IMG/VR virus record: IMGVR_UViG_3300025584_000449
Coordinates: 115,903 to 179,902 of that record
DNA: 64,000 bases
Source of the DNA: a virus
Strand: one strand, 5' to 3'
This document shows, piece by piece, positions 14,830-23,826 of this stretch (position 1 is the stretch's first letter; every line of letters starts with the position of its first letter). The translations under genes were made by a program, and so were the position numbers. The notes under the pieces are model-generated. The model did no database searches and had not been told where the DNA came from. It worked only from the letters and a program-made list of their open reading frames with translations.

Positions 14830-15542
14830 TTCCAAATACATTTCTTTTTTAAAGTGTCGGCACCAATTAGATATCCCCTAGTTCCACCACCAAATAATTC
14901 AACATCAAAAGTTGACCCAGCATCGAGATAGGTATTATTAGGGTTAGCTTCGTGTAGCCTATGAGCAAGAATATTTCCAAAAGGCCCTGCACAGAATAAG
15001 AATAAATAATTTTCTAAGTCTTTACTATATTCTATAATTTCTTTTACTAGATCTTTATTATCTAGCCAAGCGTTAGTTCCAACTCTAAAATCTTTTTCAA
15101 CTTTAAATGGTAGTTTATCTAATTTTGCTTTATGATTACAAACCATTATTATTTTATAATCATTAAATAGAGGAACAAGGGTTGATCTGTAATATTTATA
15201 GTTACCATTAACAAAAAGATTAGCCCAAGTTAGGTTTTCAACAGGCTGTTTACTTAGATCTTTCATACTATAAAAGGTATTTCCCATACAACAATAACAC
15301 CCTATGCCAACATAATAATCTGAATGGATATATTGAAAAGATTTTAATAACTCAGCACGCCGTAGCTCATCTTCTATATTATCTGGTTGATATTTAAACT
15401 CTCCATTGGCTTTTCTAGTAAGATCAATATGATCTCCGTCTAAAATTCTCCACTCGCCATCTGCATATTTAGAAAAGGTAAAATGTTTTCCATCTTTTAA
15501 AAATTGTTCGAATTTTTGTAAATCTTGTCTAAAATTTTTCAT
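14826..15542 (-). CDS. Putative GT-D-type glycosyltransferase
   Basis: 238 aa. HFTFSKYADGEWRILDG near residue 20 resembles the R/K-x-GDGE opening of GT-D fold glycosyltransferases. Later blocks LFLFCAGPFGNILAHRLHE and NNTYLDAGSTFDVELFGG fit the nucleotide-binding and D-x-G-x-x-D parts of that fold. It overlaps both neighbours by four bases. The specific sugar is unknown. Confidence 0.65.
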   Translation of the reverse strand: MKNFRQDLQKFEQFLKDGKHFTFSKYADGEWRILDGDHIDLTRKANGEFKYQPDNIEDELRRAELLKSFQYIHSDYYVGIGCYCCMGNTFYSMKDLSKQPVENLTWANLFVNGNYKYYRSTLVPLFNDYKIIMVCNHKAKLDKLPFKVEKDFRVGTNAWLDNKDLVKEIIEYSKDLENYLFLFCAGPFGNILAHRLHEANPNNTYLDAGSTFDVELFGGGTRGYLIGADTLKKKCIWK

Positions 15543-16480
15543 GATAAAAATACCTTTTTAAAAGTGTTCATAATATTAGTTGGGTTATAATTAGAATAGC
15601 TATTCCAGTTTAGACTAAAATCTATATCTGAGGTTAAAAGTTTTTCTAACTGTTGCGCATTAGAATAATATAATCCCTTATCACCGAGAATTTCGTAATG
15701 AGCTCTATCTCTACCCTGAGTTGAGGTTAATATAGGTTTATTTTTAATTGAAAATTCTCCAACAGCTATTCCAAAACTTTCACCCTGTGACCTTGCATGT
15801 AACATGCAATCACAAGTATTAATGAATTTTACTTTTTCTGACATATCTGTAGTTGGATTTAAAAAGATAACATTTTTTTGTGATGTAAATTTATTTGTAT
15901 TCATAAAAATAAAATAAACATCTTCGGTTTCTAACCTTTTTATAGTTTCTAAAACATACGGAATATTAAAAGTATCTTTTCCACCATATCTTCCAAAAAC
16001 TCTTGCTGTTTTTGGTATATTCAATTCTTCACGTAAATTATTTTGATGGTTTGGTAAATTAATCATGTGTGGCACATAAGGATTTTTTCCATTTGACATT
16101 TTATCTGATAACCATTTAGAAATATATGCATACACATCTCCATGCGGTTGGTAGTATTGAAATACTACGTGTATTCCAGTTTTAACTTTATTGGAGTATA
16201 CTCCATCATTAATTCCAGCTTTTATTGTATATAGAAAATCAATATTTAAGTTTTTAATTATATCTTCAAGTTGTCCGTGCGTCGTATAAGTGAAAACATT
16301 AGTAAAGCGGTTTTTAAATTTAGTAACAGAATCTTCATATGTTAATGATTCTTCAGATAAGTTTTTACAGATAATAAATGATTTGTTATTTAACATAGTT
16401 TCGTTAAAATGTGCATAATCAAAAAGTGCTATCTCTGTCCCACGTTCTGAGAGTTGGTTACTGTGGAATAATATATTCAT
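15539..16480 (-). CDS. Glycosyltransferase, GT-B fold (GT4-like)
   Basis: 313 aa. The C-terminal half carries CDCMLHARSQGESFGIAVGEF, the E-x7-E donor-binding motif of retaining GT4-type enzymes, and ARVFGRYGGKDTFNIPYVLE at the start of the second Rossmann domain. The first half (NILFHSNQLSERGTEIALFDYA) fits the acceptor domain. A cytosolic sugar transfer is expected. It overlaps both neighbours by four bases. Confidence 0.85.
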   Translation of the reverse strand: MNILFHSNQLSERGTEIALFDYAHFNETMLNNKSFIICKNLSEESLTYEDSVTKFKNRFTNVFTYTTHGQLEDIIKNLNIDFLYTIKAGINDGVYSNKVKTGIHVVFQYYQPHGDVYAYISKWLSDKMSNGKNPYVPHMINLPNHQNNLREELNIPKTARVFGRYGGKDTFNIPYVLETIKRLETEDVYFIFMNTNKFTSQKNVIFLNPTTDMSEKVKFINTCDCMLHARSQGESFGIAVGEFSIKNKPILTSTQGRDRAHYEILGDKGLYYSNAQQLEKLLTSDIDFSLNWNSYSNYNPTNIMNTFKKVFLS

Positions 16481-17235
16481 TGTAATACCTCTGGTAATTT
16501 ACCTGTAAATGGGATTGCTCTTTTCCAGATACTTGGGTTAATTGGGTGTAAGTTTTCTGTATGTATATTCCAATTTAACCATTTATCTTTAAACCAATTA
16601 TCCTGATTAAATTGATGAGTATGTCCCCAAGTACTGATCTTTTCATAACATTCTTTATCTGTTAATACAAATGAAGCATGATAGCAAAGTATGTTAGGAA
16701 TTAAATGTCTTTTGTAATTACCTGGATTTCTACATCTTGCAAATTTTATATTTTTATTTAAATTAATACAAATTTCAGGCTGACCTATAATTATTTTGTT
16801 ATCTTCAGTTTCAACAACGTGTTTAAAATCTTTCCAAAAAGATATCCAATTTACTGTATAAACTTCATGGTTACTGTTGGTTTTTATATATGAAATAATA
16901 TTTTTAAAATGATCTAGAAAATAAAATTCATCAGCGTCATGAGTAATTAAAAAATCTATACCATCTTTTTTTGCGGCACTTACACATGCATTTCTTTGAT
17001 CTTCATCAACATCCCACACCCCTTTTATAAAAGTTATTTTATCGTAATATGGACTGTTTTTTAAACTTTCAGGATTAAAATTATTTATAAATTGTTTTCT
17101 AGCTTCTTTATTATATGACCAAGGAACATCGCTGTATGCTATGTATATCTTATCAACAAATGGGCCAGAATTATTTATATTTTTAATTAACCATTTGTCT
17201 TGATTAAAAACAAGTATATGTGTTGCAAATTTCAT
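16477..17235 (-). CDS. Glycosyltransferase, GT-A fold
   Basis: 252 aa from ATG 17235, which overlaps the previous TGA as ATGA. FATHILVFNQDKWLIKNI opens a GT-A domain, and DFLITHDADEFYFLDHF supplies the DxD-type metal site (DADE). W- and H-rich acceptor half. No product can be named; it is one of the tightly coupled island genes. Confidence 0.78.
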   Translation of the reverse strand: MKFATHILVFNQDKWLIKNINNSGPFVDKIYIAYSDVPWSYNKEARKQFINNFNPESLKNSPYYDKITFIKGVWDVDEDQRNACVSAAKKDGIDFLITHDADEFYFLDHFKNIISYIKTNSNHEVYTVNWISFWKDFKHVVETEDNKIIIGQPEICINLNKNIKFARCRNPGNYKRHLIPNILCYHASFVLTDKECYEKISTWGHTHQFNQDNWFKDKWLNWNIHTENLHPINPSIWKRAIPFTGKLPEVLQ

Positions 17236-17864
17236 TCTATCCATCCTCTTGGTTTTATATGATGTTGATACCCAAGCGAGTCAGGAATATTCATAACATT
17301 TTGGTCTTTTTCAAAAAAATATGGATTTTTACTATAACGTAAAATATAGTTTCCAAAAAATATTTCTGGAGCTGGAGAGCCTCTTAAATCTTTTGGTAAA
17401 TCTTCTATACTGTGTACTTCAGGTATATTACTGACTAAGATTTTTAAAAGGGATTTTTTAATAATAAAAGATTCTAACATTATATAAGGGTTTGTCAAGT
17501 TCCCACACTCTCCATAAATACGTCTTCCTATAAAATCATGGTCTTTAAATATTAATGCTAAAGCAGTATTAAATAAATCAATATCTTTTAAATAGACATC
17601 GTCATGTGAAAATATAATTATTTCTGATGGTTTTTCTAAACCACCTTTTATTGCATGTATACACCCATTCATAGCATCTAATTTATGATTTTTTCTAGTA
17701 ATAAACTCGCTTAATGACGCTGAGTTAGGAACCGTAGGTTTTTTATCATTGTATGCTATATGATGGAGACAATTTGGAAAATAATTAAGTTCAACGTTTA
17801 TTGTATTATTTAAAGTTTTTTCTCTTTTCCAAGCATTATGTGTAAATGTTAATTGTTCATTCAT
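17232..17864 (-). CDS. Putative glycosyltransferase
   Basis: 210 aa. EIIIFSHDDVYLKDIDLFNTAL is a DxD-like loop (HDD) typical of small phage GT-A proteins, preceded by LDAMNGCIHAIKGG and followed by GYQHHIKPRGW at the end. It is shorter than full GT2 enzymes. Function is inferred from this motif and from its neighbours. Confidence 0.65.
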   Translation of the reverse strand: MNEQLTFTHNAWKREKTLNNTINVELNYFPNCLHHIAYNDKKPTVPNSASLSEFITRKNHKLDAMNGCIHAIKGGLEKPSEIIIFSHDDVYLKDIDLFNTALALIFKDHDFIGRRIYGECGNLTNPYIMLESFIIKKSLLKILVSNIPEVHSIEDLPKDLRGSPAPEIFFGNYILRYSKNPYFFEKDQNVMNIPDSLGYQHHIKPRGWIE

Positions 17865-17866
17865 AT

Positions 17867-18607
17867 TTAATCTTTTTCTAAAGAATTAGATTCTTTTATT
17901 ATATGGCTACAATTATTATTAAGATAGCTATCATAATGACAACCATGTCCTTTATTTTTCCAATTACGTTCTACTAATATTTTTCTTTTTCCATGTTCTT
18001 CTGATCTTATAGGATAATGATTTATAACATAGCTAACTCCATCTATTTTAACATTTCTTCCCCATTGAGATTGATTTCTATGCTTCCCTCTTCCCATATT
18101 TCCTGTTAATGATAATAGCCAGCTGCGATTAATCCCTCCCCAGCTACCGGGCGACCTTCTTAAAAAATATTTTTGTCTATCTACACAATTTACAATACTT
18201 GGATCATCTTTTTCAGTAACCCAGTATTCTTTTATTTCTGTTTGTATTACTTTAATACCAGAATTAAAAGAATGTAATAATTCTTCTTGTAGATTTGTAT
18301 TAGATTTGTGTACTAATATTTCATCAGCATCTAACCAAGTTACCCAATCATATAATGGTTGTTTAGAATTTATAAATCTTGAAATTGTATTAAAAAGATT
18401 ATTTGGTCCTTTCCAAAAATGAATTTTATTTCTATCTAAGTACTCGTAGGTTACTCTTTCTTTAAAAGAAGTTATTATTTCTTTTGTGTTATCAGTTGAT
18501 CCGTGATCGAATACATGAACAGAATGTCCAGAATCTAAAAGACATTTAATAGAGTTTTCTAAACAATCACCTTCATTATATCCGTGTATTATGCCGAGCA
18601 GTCTCAT
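17867..18607 (-). CDS. Glycosyltransferase family 2-like
   Basis: 246 aa. LLGIIHGYNEGDCLENSIKC and VHVFDHGSTDNTKEII form the nucleotide-binding half, and YDWVTWLDADEILVH the DxD site. The C-terminal half is basic and aromatic (HRNQSQWGRNVKIDG). It resembles the enzymes that act on surface polysaccharides. Starts one gap codon after the 424-aa fusion gene. Confidence 0.82.
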   Translation of the reverse strand: MRLLGIIHGYNEGDCLENSIKCLLDSGHSVHVFDHGSTDNTKEIITSFKERVTYEYLDRNKIHFWKGPNNLFNTISRFINSKQPLYDWVTWLDADEILVHKSNTNLQEELLHSFNSGIKVIQTEIKEYWVTEKDDPSIVNCVDRQKYFLRRSPGSWGGINRSWLLSLTGNMGRGKHRNQSQWGRNVKIDGVSYVINHYPIRSEEHGKRKILVERNWKNKGHGCHYDSYLNNNCSHIIKESNSLEKD

Positions 18608-18609
18608 AG

Positions 18610-19884
18610 TTATTTCCTTTTTAAGAACGCTAGACTAAATCCACAATCGCTAACGCTATCTTTTAGATGGTGTACCTTTGTAAATTCTGATTTTTCCTTA
18701 TCCCATGCTTGCTTCACTCCAACTCCTGCCCTAATCCTGGCGTAATAATCATGTCCCCATATATATAAATCTTTTGTAGATTTATTTTTAAATACTTGTA
18801 ATTCTTTTCTTACATAATCTTCTGAGTGATCTCCATCTTGACTTATAAAATCAAAATCTAATTCTTGTAGTGAGTCTAAATAATTTAAAGATTCTTCCAC
18901 ATGATGTGTAAAATTATTAGAATGTAGCTTATCTCTATTAAGCCTATCTATGACATCAACTAGATGTAGTTCTCCAAATCCATTTTTTTCAATAGCGGCT
19001 AGCATATGGTTTGTGCTAACTCCAACAAAGTTTCCTATTTCTAATAATTTTTTTGGTTTTGCTAGCCTAATTGCACAATACAGAGCTTTTAACTCACTTT
19101 CCCAGGCTGATCCTGCTGGTTCTTCTGGATACCCTCCATAAGTGTCTTCTCTATATAGTTCTAAAAGATATTCTTTAGATACTTCAAATAAAGAATTAAA
19201 TGCACTATAATAGCTTTGTATAAAATCTATTTCAGGGTTTATTTTATTAAATGGCATATTATATTTTTCCTTATTGGGGGGTCCTCCCCATTTTTTTATA
19301 TAGTAATTTCTATTTTTAGAAAAATTTCTATTTAATTTTGGATCTTTTCTTATTGATGAAGATTTCTGGCTTTTTTTAGGAGTAAGTTTTATTGCAACTC
19401 TTCCTTTATTAATTAAACCGCAGCGCCTGCCATAATCGTTGTCTTCAAAATATGCTGGATAAAATTTTTCATCAAACAGCCCAACAACATTAAAACACTC
19501 CCTAGAAATAAAAAAATTTGAAAACGCACTTCCTAATACTAAATAATTATCACTATGGGGGCCAAATATAGAATTAATCTGCTCTAAAGAGTGTCCAGGT
19601 ATTATGTCATCATTTGTTAGTTGAACATGGGTTATTTCTGGGTTTTTAAATCCCTCATTTAATATATAGTTCCAACTAGCGGCAACTCCAAGATTTTTTC
19701 CTGGGTTGTATATCTCTGTTTTTTCTTTTAAGTTGTCTGGTATTTTTATAGATTGGTTTCCATTATCAACTATAACCAATTTATATAAATCTGGCATCAC
19801 TTTAGATAAATCAGCTAAAGCCTCATTTAGTAAATCTGCCCTATTGATGGTAGGTATTCCCATAAAAATCTTAATTGTGTCCAA
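18610..19884 (-). CDS. Fusion: family 2-like glycosyltransferase plus class I methyltransferase
   Basis: 424 aa. Residues 1-170 are GT-A-like (IKIFMGIPTINRADLLNEAL, THVQLTNDDIIPGHSL, FFISRECFNVVGLFDEKF). Residues about 260-424 are a SAM-binding fold (KLLEIGNFVGVSTNHMLAAI, ELHLVDVIDR, DFISQDGDHSEDYVRKEL), like sugar O-methyltransferases of the CmcI type. The start is TTG at 19884 with AAGGA eight bases upstream; an ATG at 19863 would cut off the first beta strand. A single chain could transfer and methylate one sugar. Confidence 0.8.
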   Translation of the reverse strand: MDTIKIFMGIPTINRADLLNEALADLSKVMPDLYKLVIVDNGNQSIKIPDNLKEKTEIYNPGKNLGVAASWNYILNEGFKNPEITHVQLTNDDIIPGHSLEQINSIFGPHSDNYLVLGSAFSNFFISRECFNVVGLFDEKFYPAYFEDNDYGRRCGLINKGRVAIKLTPKKSQKSSSIRKDPKLNRNFSKNRNYYIKKWGGPPNKEKYNMPFNKINPEIDFIQSYYSAFNSLFEVSKEYLLELYREDTYGGYPEEPAGSAWESELKALYCAIRLAKPKKLLEIGNFVGVSTNHMLAAIEKNGFGELHLVDVIDRLNRDKLHSNNFTHHVEESLNYLDSLQELDFDFISQDGDHSEDYVRKELQVFKNKSTKDLYIWGHDYYARIRAGVGVKQAWDKEKSEFTKVHHLKDSVSDCGFSLAFLKRK

Positions 19885-20578
19885 TGTTTAATTCCTTTAA
19901 ACTATCAGCTTCTATTCCTATAAAATCTTTTGCTGTATCGTAGTAGTCAGTTCTAGCGTATACTCCAGTCCTACCTATATGATTCACTATAGATGGGTTA
20001 GTAGTGCAGACTAAAAGTTTTTCTGAATGGGCTAGTTCACACATTCTATAATCCCATTCATGGGTCTCTCTTTCTATAATTGGAAACGGTCTTCTTAAAT
20101 AAAGTTTAGTATCCATTAAAAAGTTTGCCCCACCAATAGAAAGTTTTAATCTAAGTCCTGTAACTTCTTTTTTTGTTGCGTGATTATTTGTTTCTGTATT
20201 AAATCCAGATAATAGCCCCATATTTGGTAATTTATAATATATGTGATTTAGCGCCTGTACCCAGTTCTTGGCATACACCATATCTGAGTCTGACACAAGA
20301 AAGAATTCTGCGCATGTTTTCTGTTTATTAAACCAATTTCTAATCTGGCCTAACTTACATACTCTCATGCCGACATGTTCTGCTAAAGTAAATTCAGTAC
20401 CACATGTCCACTCTCTTGCTTCATATTCTTTTATAATTGAAGTTGTTTCTTCGTCTGAGCCATCATCTGTCCAAAAAAGTTTAACCCACTCTGGTAAATT
20501 TGAATTAAATAAACTTTCCAAAGAGGGCTTGACAAATTCTGGTCTATTAAAACTTGTTATAAATAAAGGTACATACAT
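19871..20578 (-). CDS. Glycosyltransferase family 2-like
   Basis: 235 aa. YVPLFITSFNRPEFVKPSLES opens the GT-A fold, VKLFWTDDGSDEETTSII binds the nucleotide, and EFFLVSDSDMVYAKNWVQAL carries DxD. First gene of the glycan island, just after a terminator at 20601-20638, so the island may have its own promoter. None stands out in the 70 bases upstream. Confidence 0.85.
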   Translation of the reverse strand: MYVPLFITSFNRPEFVKPSLESLFNSNLPEWVKLFWTDDGSDEETTSIIKEYEAREWTCGTEFTLAEHVGMRVCKLGQIRNWFNKQKTCAEFFLVSDSDMVYAKNWVQALNHIYYKLPNMGLLSGFNTETNNHATKKEVTGLRLKLSIGGANFLMDTKLYLRRPFPIIERETHEWDYRMCELAHSEKLLVCTTNPSIVNHIGRTGVYARTDYYDTAKDFIGIEADSLKELNIGHN

Positions 20579-20600
20579 TTTAAGGTAAAGTCCGGTGTAA

Positions 20601-20638
20601 AGGTAAAAGGGAGTAGCCTATGTGTATAGACTACTCCC
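20601..20638 (-). terminator. Intrinsic terminator between the recombination genes and the glycan island
   Basis: An 8-bp stem, GGGAGTAG (20609-20616) with CTACTCCC (20631-20638), 14-nt loop, then TTTTACCTTT on the minus strand. It follows the DUF669 gene. Confidence 0.7.
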
Positions 20639-20649
20639 CTTATAAATAC

Positions 20650-21123
20650 TTATGAAAAAAGTCCATTCCCTGAGTCAGTCGCGCCAGCATCATTCGTGGC
20701 ACTAGGATCGAGAGCTTGAATTTTCTTTAAGTCATTGCCGGGCTTACCATTAAAAGAAGATGGCTCTAAATAACCATTTACTTTTAGGTTTGCCATTCCT
20801 GCGACAATGTCCTCAATCTCTAGCTCTTCGTCTGTGTCTACTAAAGGCGATTTAGCAGCTCTTAAGAGATTCGCTAACATGCCCTGACCAACTCCATTTT
20901 CAACACCGTCTTTATTAATTATGCCGTAGTTGTTCCATACTTTTCTATTTTTGTATTGGCCATCAAAAACTACAAACGTAACTTTTACTTGAAATGCTCC
21001 AGTTCTTGCTTCCATGTATTCAGCATTTTCAATTTGCAGAGGATACCACGCTTCCGGGAGAGACTCATAGTCTCCATCATTGGATACGTTGGCTTCTGCA
21101 ATCTTCTTCATATTTACTTTCAC
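20650..21123 (-). CDS. DUF669 family phage recombination-associated protein
   Basis: 157 aa from GTG 21123 (GGAG ten bases upstream). The DUF669 pattern is visible: LPEAWYPLQIENAEYM, GAFQVKVTFVVFDGQYKNRKVW, then a helical VGQGMLANLLRAA and KVNGYLEPSSFNGKPGND, ending in a flexible acidic tail (DAGATDSGNGLFS). These proteins sit beside Sak4-type ATPases in many phages and may act as single-strand-binding partners. That arrangement is repeated here, with the ATPase 15 bases upstream. Confidence 0.82.
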   Translation of the reverse strand: MKVNMKKIAEANVSNDGDYESLPEAWYPLQIENAEYMEARTGAFQVKVTFVVFDGQYKNRKVWNNYGIINKDGVENGVGQGMLANLLRAAKSPLVDTDEELEIEDIVAGMANLKVNGYLEPSSFNGKPGNDLKKIQALDPSATNDAGATDSGNGLFS

Positions 21124-21138
21124 TTTTTTATTTCTCCG

Positions 21139-22062
21139 CTATTTCGATAATTCGTCTATAAGTAATTTAGCTTCGTCTGGTTTTAAATCAAGTAGGCTTT
21201 CAATCATGTAGCCTTCACGAAGCTTTTCTGCAACAGTGTCAGAGCTTAACCCTTTATTTTCTATTAATGCACTTAAAGTGACTAGTTGCTCTGCAGTTAT
21301 TCCTGCTGTCTTTATTTTATTGCCTTTAAATTCAATTTCAATTTGTCGTCCTGCAAAATCATCTAGGCTGGTCTGTTGGTTAAATACTACAGGATCTCTT
21401 TCAAGATCTGCATTACCTAGATACTTGACAAACTGTTCATAACTAAACTCAAAAGAATTTGGTAGTGTATTAGTTCTATCTTTAATTGTGGATGCTAACC
21501 TTTTTCCATCCGGTGTTTCTTTTAATTCAAGAACTACGTCGAACATATACGGCAAGTCTTTTGGACCATCTGGCTTTAGACCAACAGGTTTCATAAACTC
21601 ACCAGGTTCTTGGCTATACTCTACACGAGCTCTTGCTGTACAAATAATATTCAAGTCTAATGCTAGTAACTTCTGAATTAGTCCTTTTACATTAGATTTA
21701 AGTAATTTAAAATCAACTGGCTGTAAAGTATAATTCTTGTTATTATTTTTAACCCTCATTCGTCTTAGCTGTGCATCTTGCATCGCCTCGTATACGGCAG
21801 TGAATGGGTCTAAAATTAATGTCTTTACATCACCAGGATCTTTTAAAAGTTCATCAAGAGCTGCATTAATCTCGTCGGGATCATTAGTTTGAATTCTTTC
21901 AAAGTCAAACAACTCGCCATAGAAGTCTGTTCCCTTTTCAGCATCTATCATGGCTGGGCTGGGAAAATGTAAAGATGTTACTGTTTTACCAGAACCACTT
22001 TCCCCGTATATATACATCTTCAATCGTCTAGCTTTTTTGCTAGCTTTTTTAAATAAACTCAT
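21139..22062 (-). CDS. RecA-like ATPase, Sak4-type recombinase (AAA_24)
   Basis: 307 aa. Walker A MYIYGESGSGKTVTSLHF lies at residues 17-34, AMIDAEKGTDFYG follows, Walker B is DVKTLILDPFTAVYEAM, and LDLNIICTARARVEYS is the sensor strand. GPKDLPYMFDVVLEL is typical of phage AAA_24 proteins. Sak4 proteins anneal or pair single strands in phage recombination. Adjacent exonuclease and DUF669 genes form a recombination module. Confidence 0.88.
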   Translation of the reverse strand: MSLFKKASKKARRLKMYIYGESGSGKTVTSLHFPSPAMIDAEKGTDFYGELFDFERIQTNDPDEINAALDELLKDPGDVKTLILDPFTAVYEAMQDAQLRRMRVKNNNKNYTLQPVDFKLLKSNVKGLIQKLLALDLNIICTARARVEYSQEPGEFMKPVGLKPDGPKDLPYMFDVVLELKETPDGKRLASTIKDRTNTLPNSFEFSYEQFVKYLGNADLERDPVVFNQQTSLDDFAGRQIEIEFKGNKIKTAGITAEQLVTLSALIENKGLSSDTVAEKLREGYMIESLLDLKPDEAKLLIDELSK

Positions 22063-22716
22063 TTAGTATCTTTTTGGTATATAGGTATAATTTTGTAAAA
22101 TTTGGTATACATCGTAAGTTGCTTGTACATCTTTTAAGCAGTATTCAGCTATCTCATCTATACGACCAGCGGCGAAAGCTTCTGCCACATTAGCTGCTTT
22201 AATCTCGCCGTCTTTAGGTGACTTAACCCCTAAAAATTCACAAGCTAACTCAAGAGACGCTGTTTGGTATCTATCCCAATCTGCCAAAATCTGTTGCACG
22301 TCGAAGTGAGGATACCTTTGGAACCTCTTTGTATCTGCAAACTGTTTATGTGTTGGTTCAATACCGTGGAACATAGATCGCTTCAATATAAAAGGAACAT
22401 CAAAGCCTAGTCCATTGTAATGGACGAACACGCCTTTATGTTTCTTAATGATTTCCCACCATCTAGTTAGAATTTCCTTCTCTGTTCCAACTAAAGAAAT
22501 GGAACCGCTCTCATCGCCGTATACTTTCATTGCTCCTATACAAACGATTTCTCCAAAATAAGGAGAGGTAGCCATTATTCTATTTCTTATACCAATTAAA
22601 TCTTCATTGTCTTTGATTGTAAACTTGTCAAGTTTACGTTGTAAAGTTTCTTCTTGTAAATCGCTCAGCGGTGTTTGCTGAGGGATTGTCTCTATGTCAA
22701 AAATTAATATATTCAT
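22063..22716 (-). CDS. 3'-5' exonuclease, DEDD superfamily (PolB-exo-like)
   Basis: 217 aa. Exo I ILIFDIETIPQ (Asp-x-Glu) starts the protein, exo II GVFVHYNGLGFDVPFILKR follows, and exo III EIAEYCLKDVQATYDVY closes it. This matches stand-alone exonucleases related to the family B polymerase proofreading domain. It probably processes ends for the neighbouring Sak4 recombinase. Its ATG lies only about six bases after a -10 box, with no Shine-Dalgarno sequence, so the message may be leaderless. Confidence 0.88.
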   Translation of the reverse strand: MNILIFDIETIPQQTPLSDLQEETLQRKLDKFTIKDNEDLIGIRNRIMATSPYFGEIVCIGAMKVYGDESGSISLVGTEKEILTRWWEIIKKHKGVFVHYNGLGFDVPFILKRSMFHGIEPTHKQFADTKRFQRYPHFDVQQILADWDRYQTASLELACEFLGVKSPKDGEIKAANVAEAFAAGRIDEIAEYCLKDVQATYDVYQILQNYTYIPKRY

Positions 22717-22721
22717 ACTTT

Positions 22722-22749
22722 AATATAGTAAGATATGCTCAACTGTCAA
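22722..22749 (-). promoter_or_regulatory. Promoter for the exonuclease/Sak4/DUF669 genes
   Basis: -35 TTGACA (22749-22744), 16-bp spacer, -10 TATATT (22727-22722) preceded by TTAC. The exonuclease ATG begins five bases after the -10 box, so transcription would start at or next to the start codon. The promoter overlaps the end of the 22739 gene. Confidence 0.65.
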
Positions 22750-23068
22750 GTAGATTGTTGTGCATTTCTACTAATTTATCAAGATAATTTAAATGGTGTA
22801 AGTTACCACATGCTATGATCTCTAGCCTCATATCATGGTTTACAGCAAAGGTTACTATCTTGCTAAATAGTATGTGTGGTAGCACATCAAAGCCCGTAAT
22901 TATCTTTATTACTTCCTTTTCATGAGCTAATAATATACATTCTTCAGAGGCAATATAACGAGATGGACTTCTACTAGACCTTTTTACATAGTCTGGGTCT
23001 TTAATTGCCGTCTGTATACCGTCCTCGTCGATACAATACACAGGACTATAACTATATGCAAGTATCAT
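22739..23068 (-). CDS. Hypothetical protein, 109 aa
   Basis: Not recognised. ILAYSYSPVYCIDEDGIQ, a basic stretch (VKRSSRSPSRYIAS), then alternating strands and helices (EVIKIITGFDVLPHILFSK, MRLEIIACGNLHHLNYLD). Overlaps the MBL hydrolase end by four bases, so it is co-translated with it. Confidence 0.7.
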   Translation of the reverse strand: MILAYSYSPVYCIDEDGIQTAIKDPDYVKRSSRSPSRYIASEECILLAHEKEVIKIITGFDVLPHILFSKIVTFAVNHDMRLEIIACGNLHHLNYLDKLVEMHNNLLDS

Positions 23069-23823
23069 ATATCTAACTCTTCGTCTATTGGTGCTATGTA
23101 GAATTTATTAATATATTTAGGAAACTCTTCATCAATAGAAGCTTGTACTAGTTCTGGTGAATTTGTTCTTGCACTTAAGTGGCCAAAGATTACATTATTT
23201 ACTTTTTCTAAATCAACAGATTCTTTAATAAACTCTATAGCTTGTGCAGTACTTAAATGCCCAAAGTTTCCTTTTATTCTATCTTTTAATTCGATTGAGT
23301 AGTCAGCGTATTTTTTTAATTGCTCATCGTCGTAGTCCGCTTCAATAAAGTAACTATCACATTCTTTTAATTTATTTTTTATTAAAGCAGTTACAGCCCC
23401 AGTATCAGTCATATATCCGAAGCGCTTTGACGAAGATATCTCTGTAACTACAAAACCCATACTATATGCTGCGTCATGCTTTGTACTAAAGCCTTCAACT
23501 GTAAAAGTATCATCGATTGTAGTAATATCTCCAGCTTCTATAAACATTATATCCTCTATGGGTATAGATTCAAAATGTTTAGGTCTGGCTTCATATACAT
23601 GTCGATGTAAATATACTTTACATTTAGCTTTCTTATATAAAACATTAACACCTTTTATATGATCGCTATGCTCATGAGTAATAAAAATGGCGCTTATATC
23701 AAAAACGCCATCTTCATAAACTCTTTTTCTTGGAATACCGCAATCAATTAGTATAGAAGTTTTACCAGAGCTAACTCGTGTGCAATTTCCGCTGCTACTA
23801 CTAGCAATGGTCTTAAGTTTCAT
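23065..23823 (-). CDS. MBL-fold metallo-hydrolase, YycJ/WalJ-like
   Basis: 252 aa. LKTIASSSSGNCTRVSSGKT is the family's N-terminal signature, FITHEHSDHIKGV the HxHxDH zinc motif, STKHDAAYSMGFV a further metal-site block, YMTDTGAV and NNVIFGHLSARTNSPE the last ligands. YycJ-type proteins are reported as single-strand exonucleases linked to DNA repair. Position beside the primase-helicase fits a DNA role. Confidence 0.88.
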   Translation of the reverse strand: MKLKTIASSSSGNCTRVSSGKTSILIDCGIPRKRVYEDGVFDISAIFITHEHSDHIKGVNVLYKKAKCKVYLHRHVYEARPKHFESIPIEDIMFIEAGDITTIDDTFTVEGFSTKHDAAYSMGFVVTEISSSKRFGYMTDTGAVTALIKNKLKECDSYFIEADYDDEQLKKYADYSIELKDRIKGNFGHLSTAQAIEFIKESVDLEKVNNVIFGHLSARTNSPELVQASIDEEFPKYINKFYIAPIDEELDI

Positions 23824-23826
23824 TCA

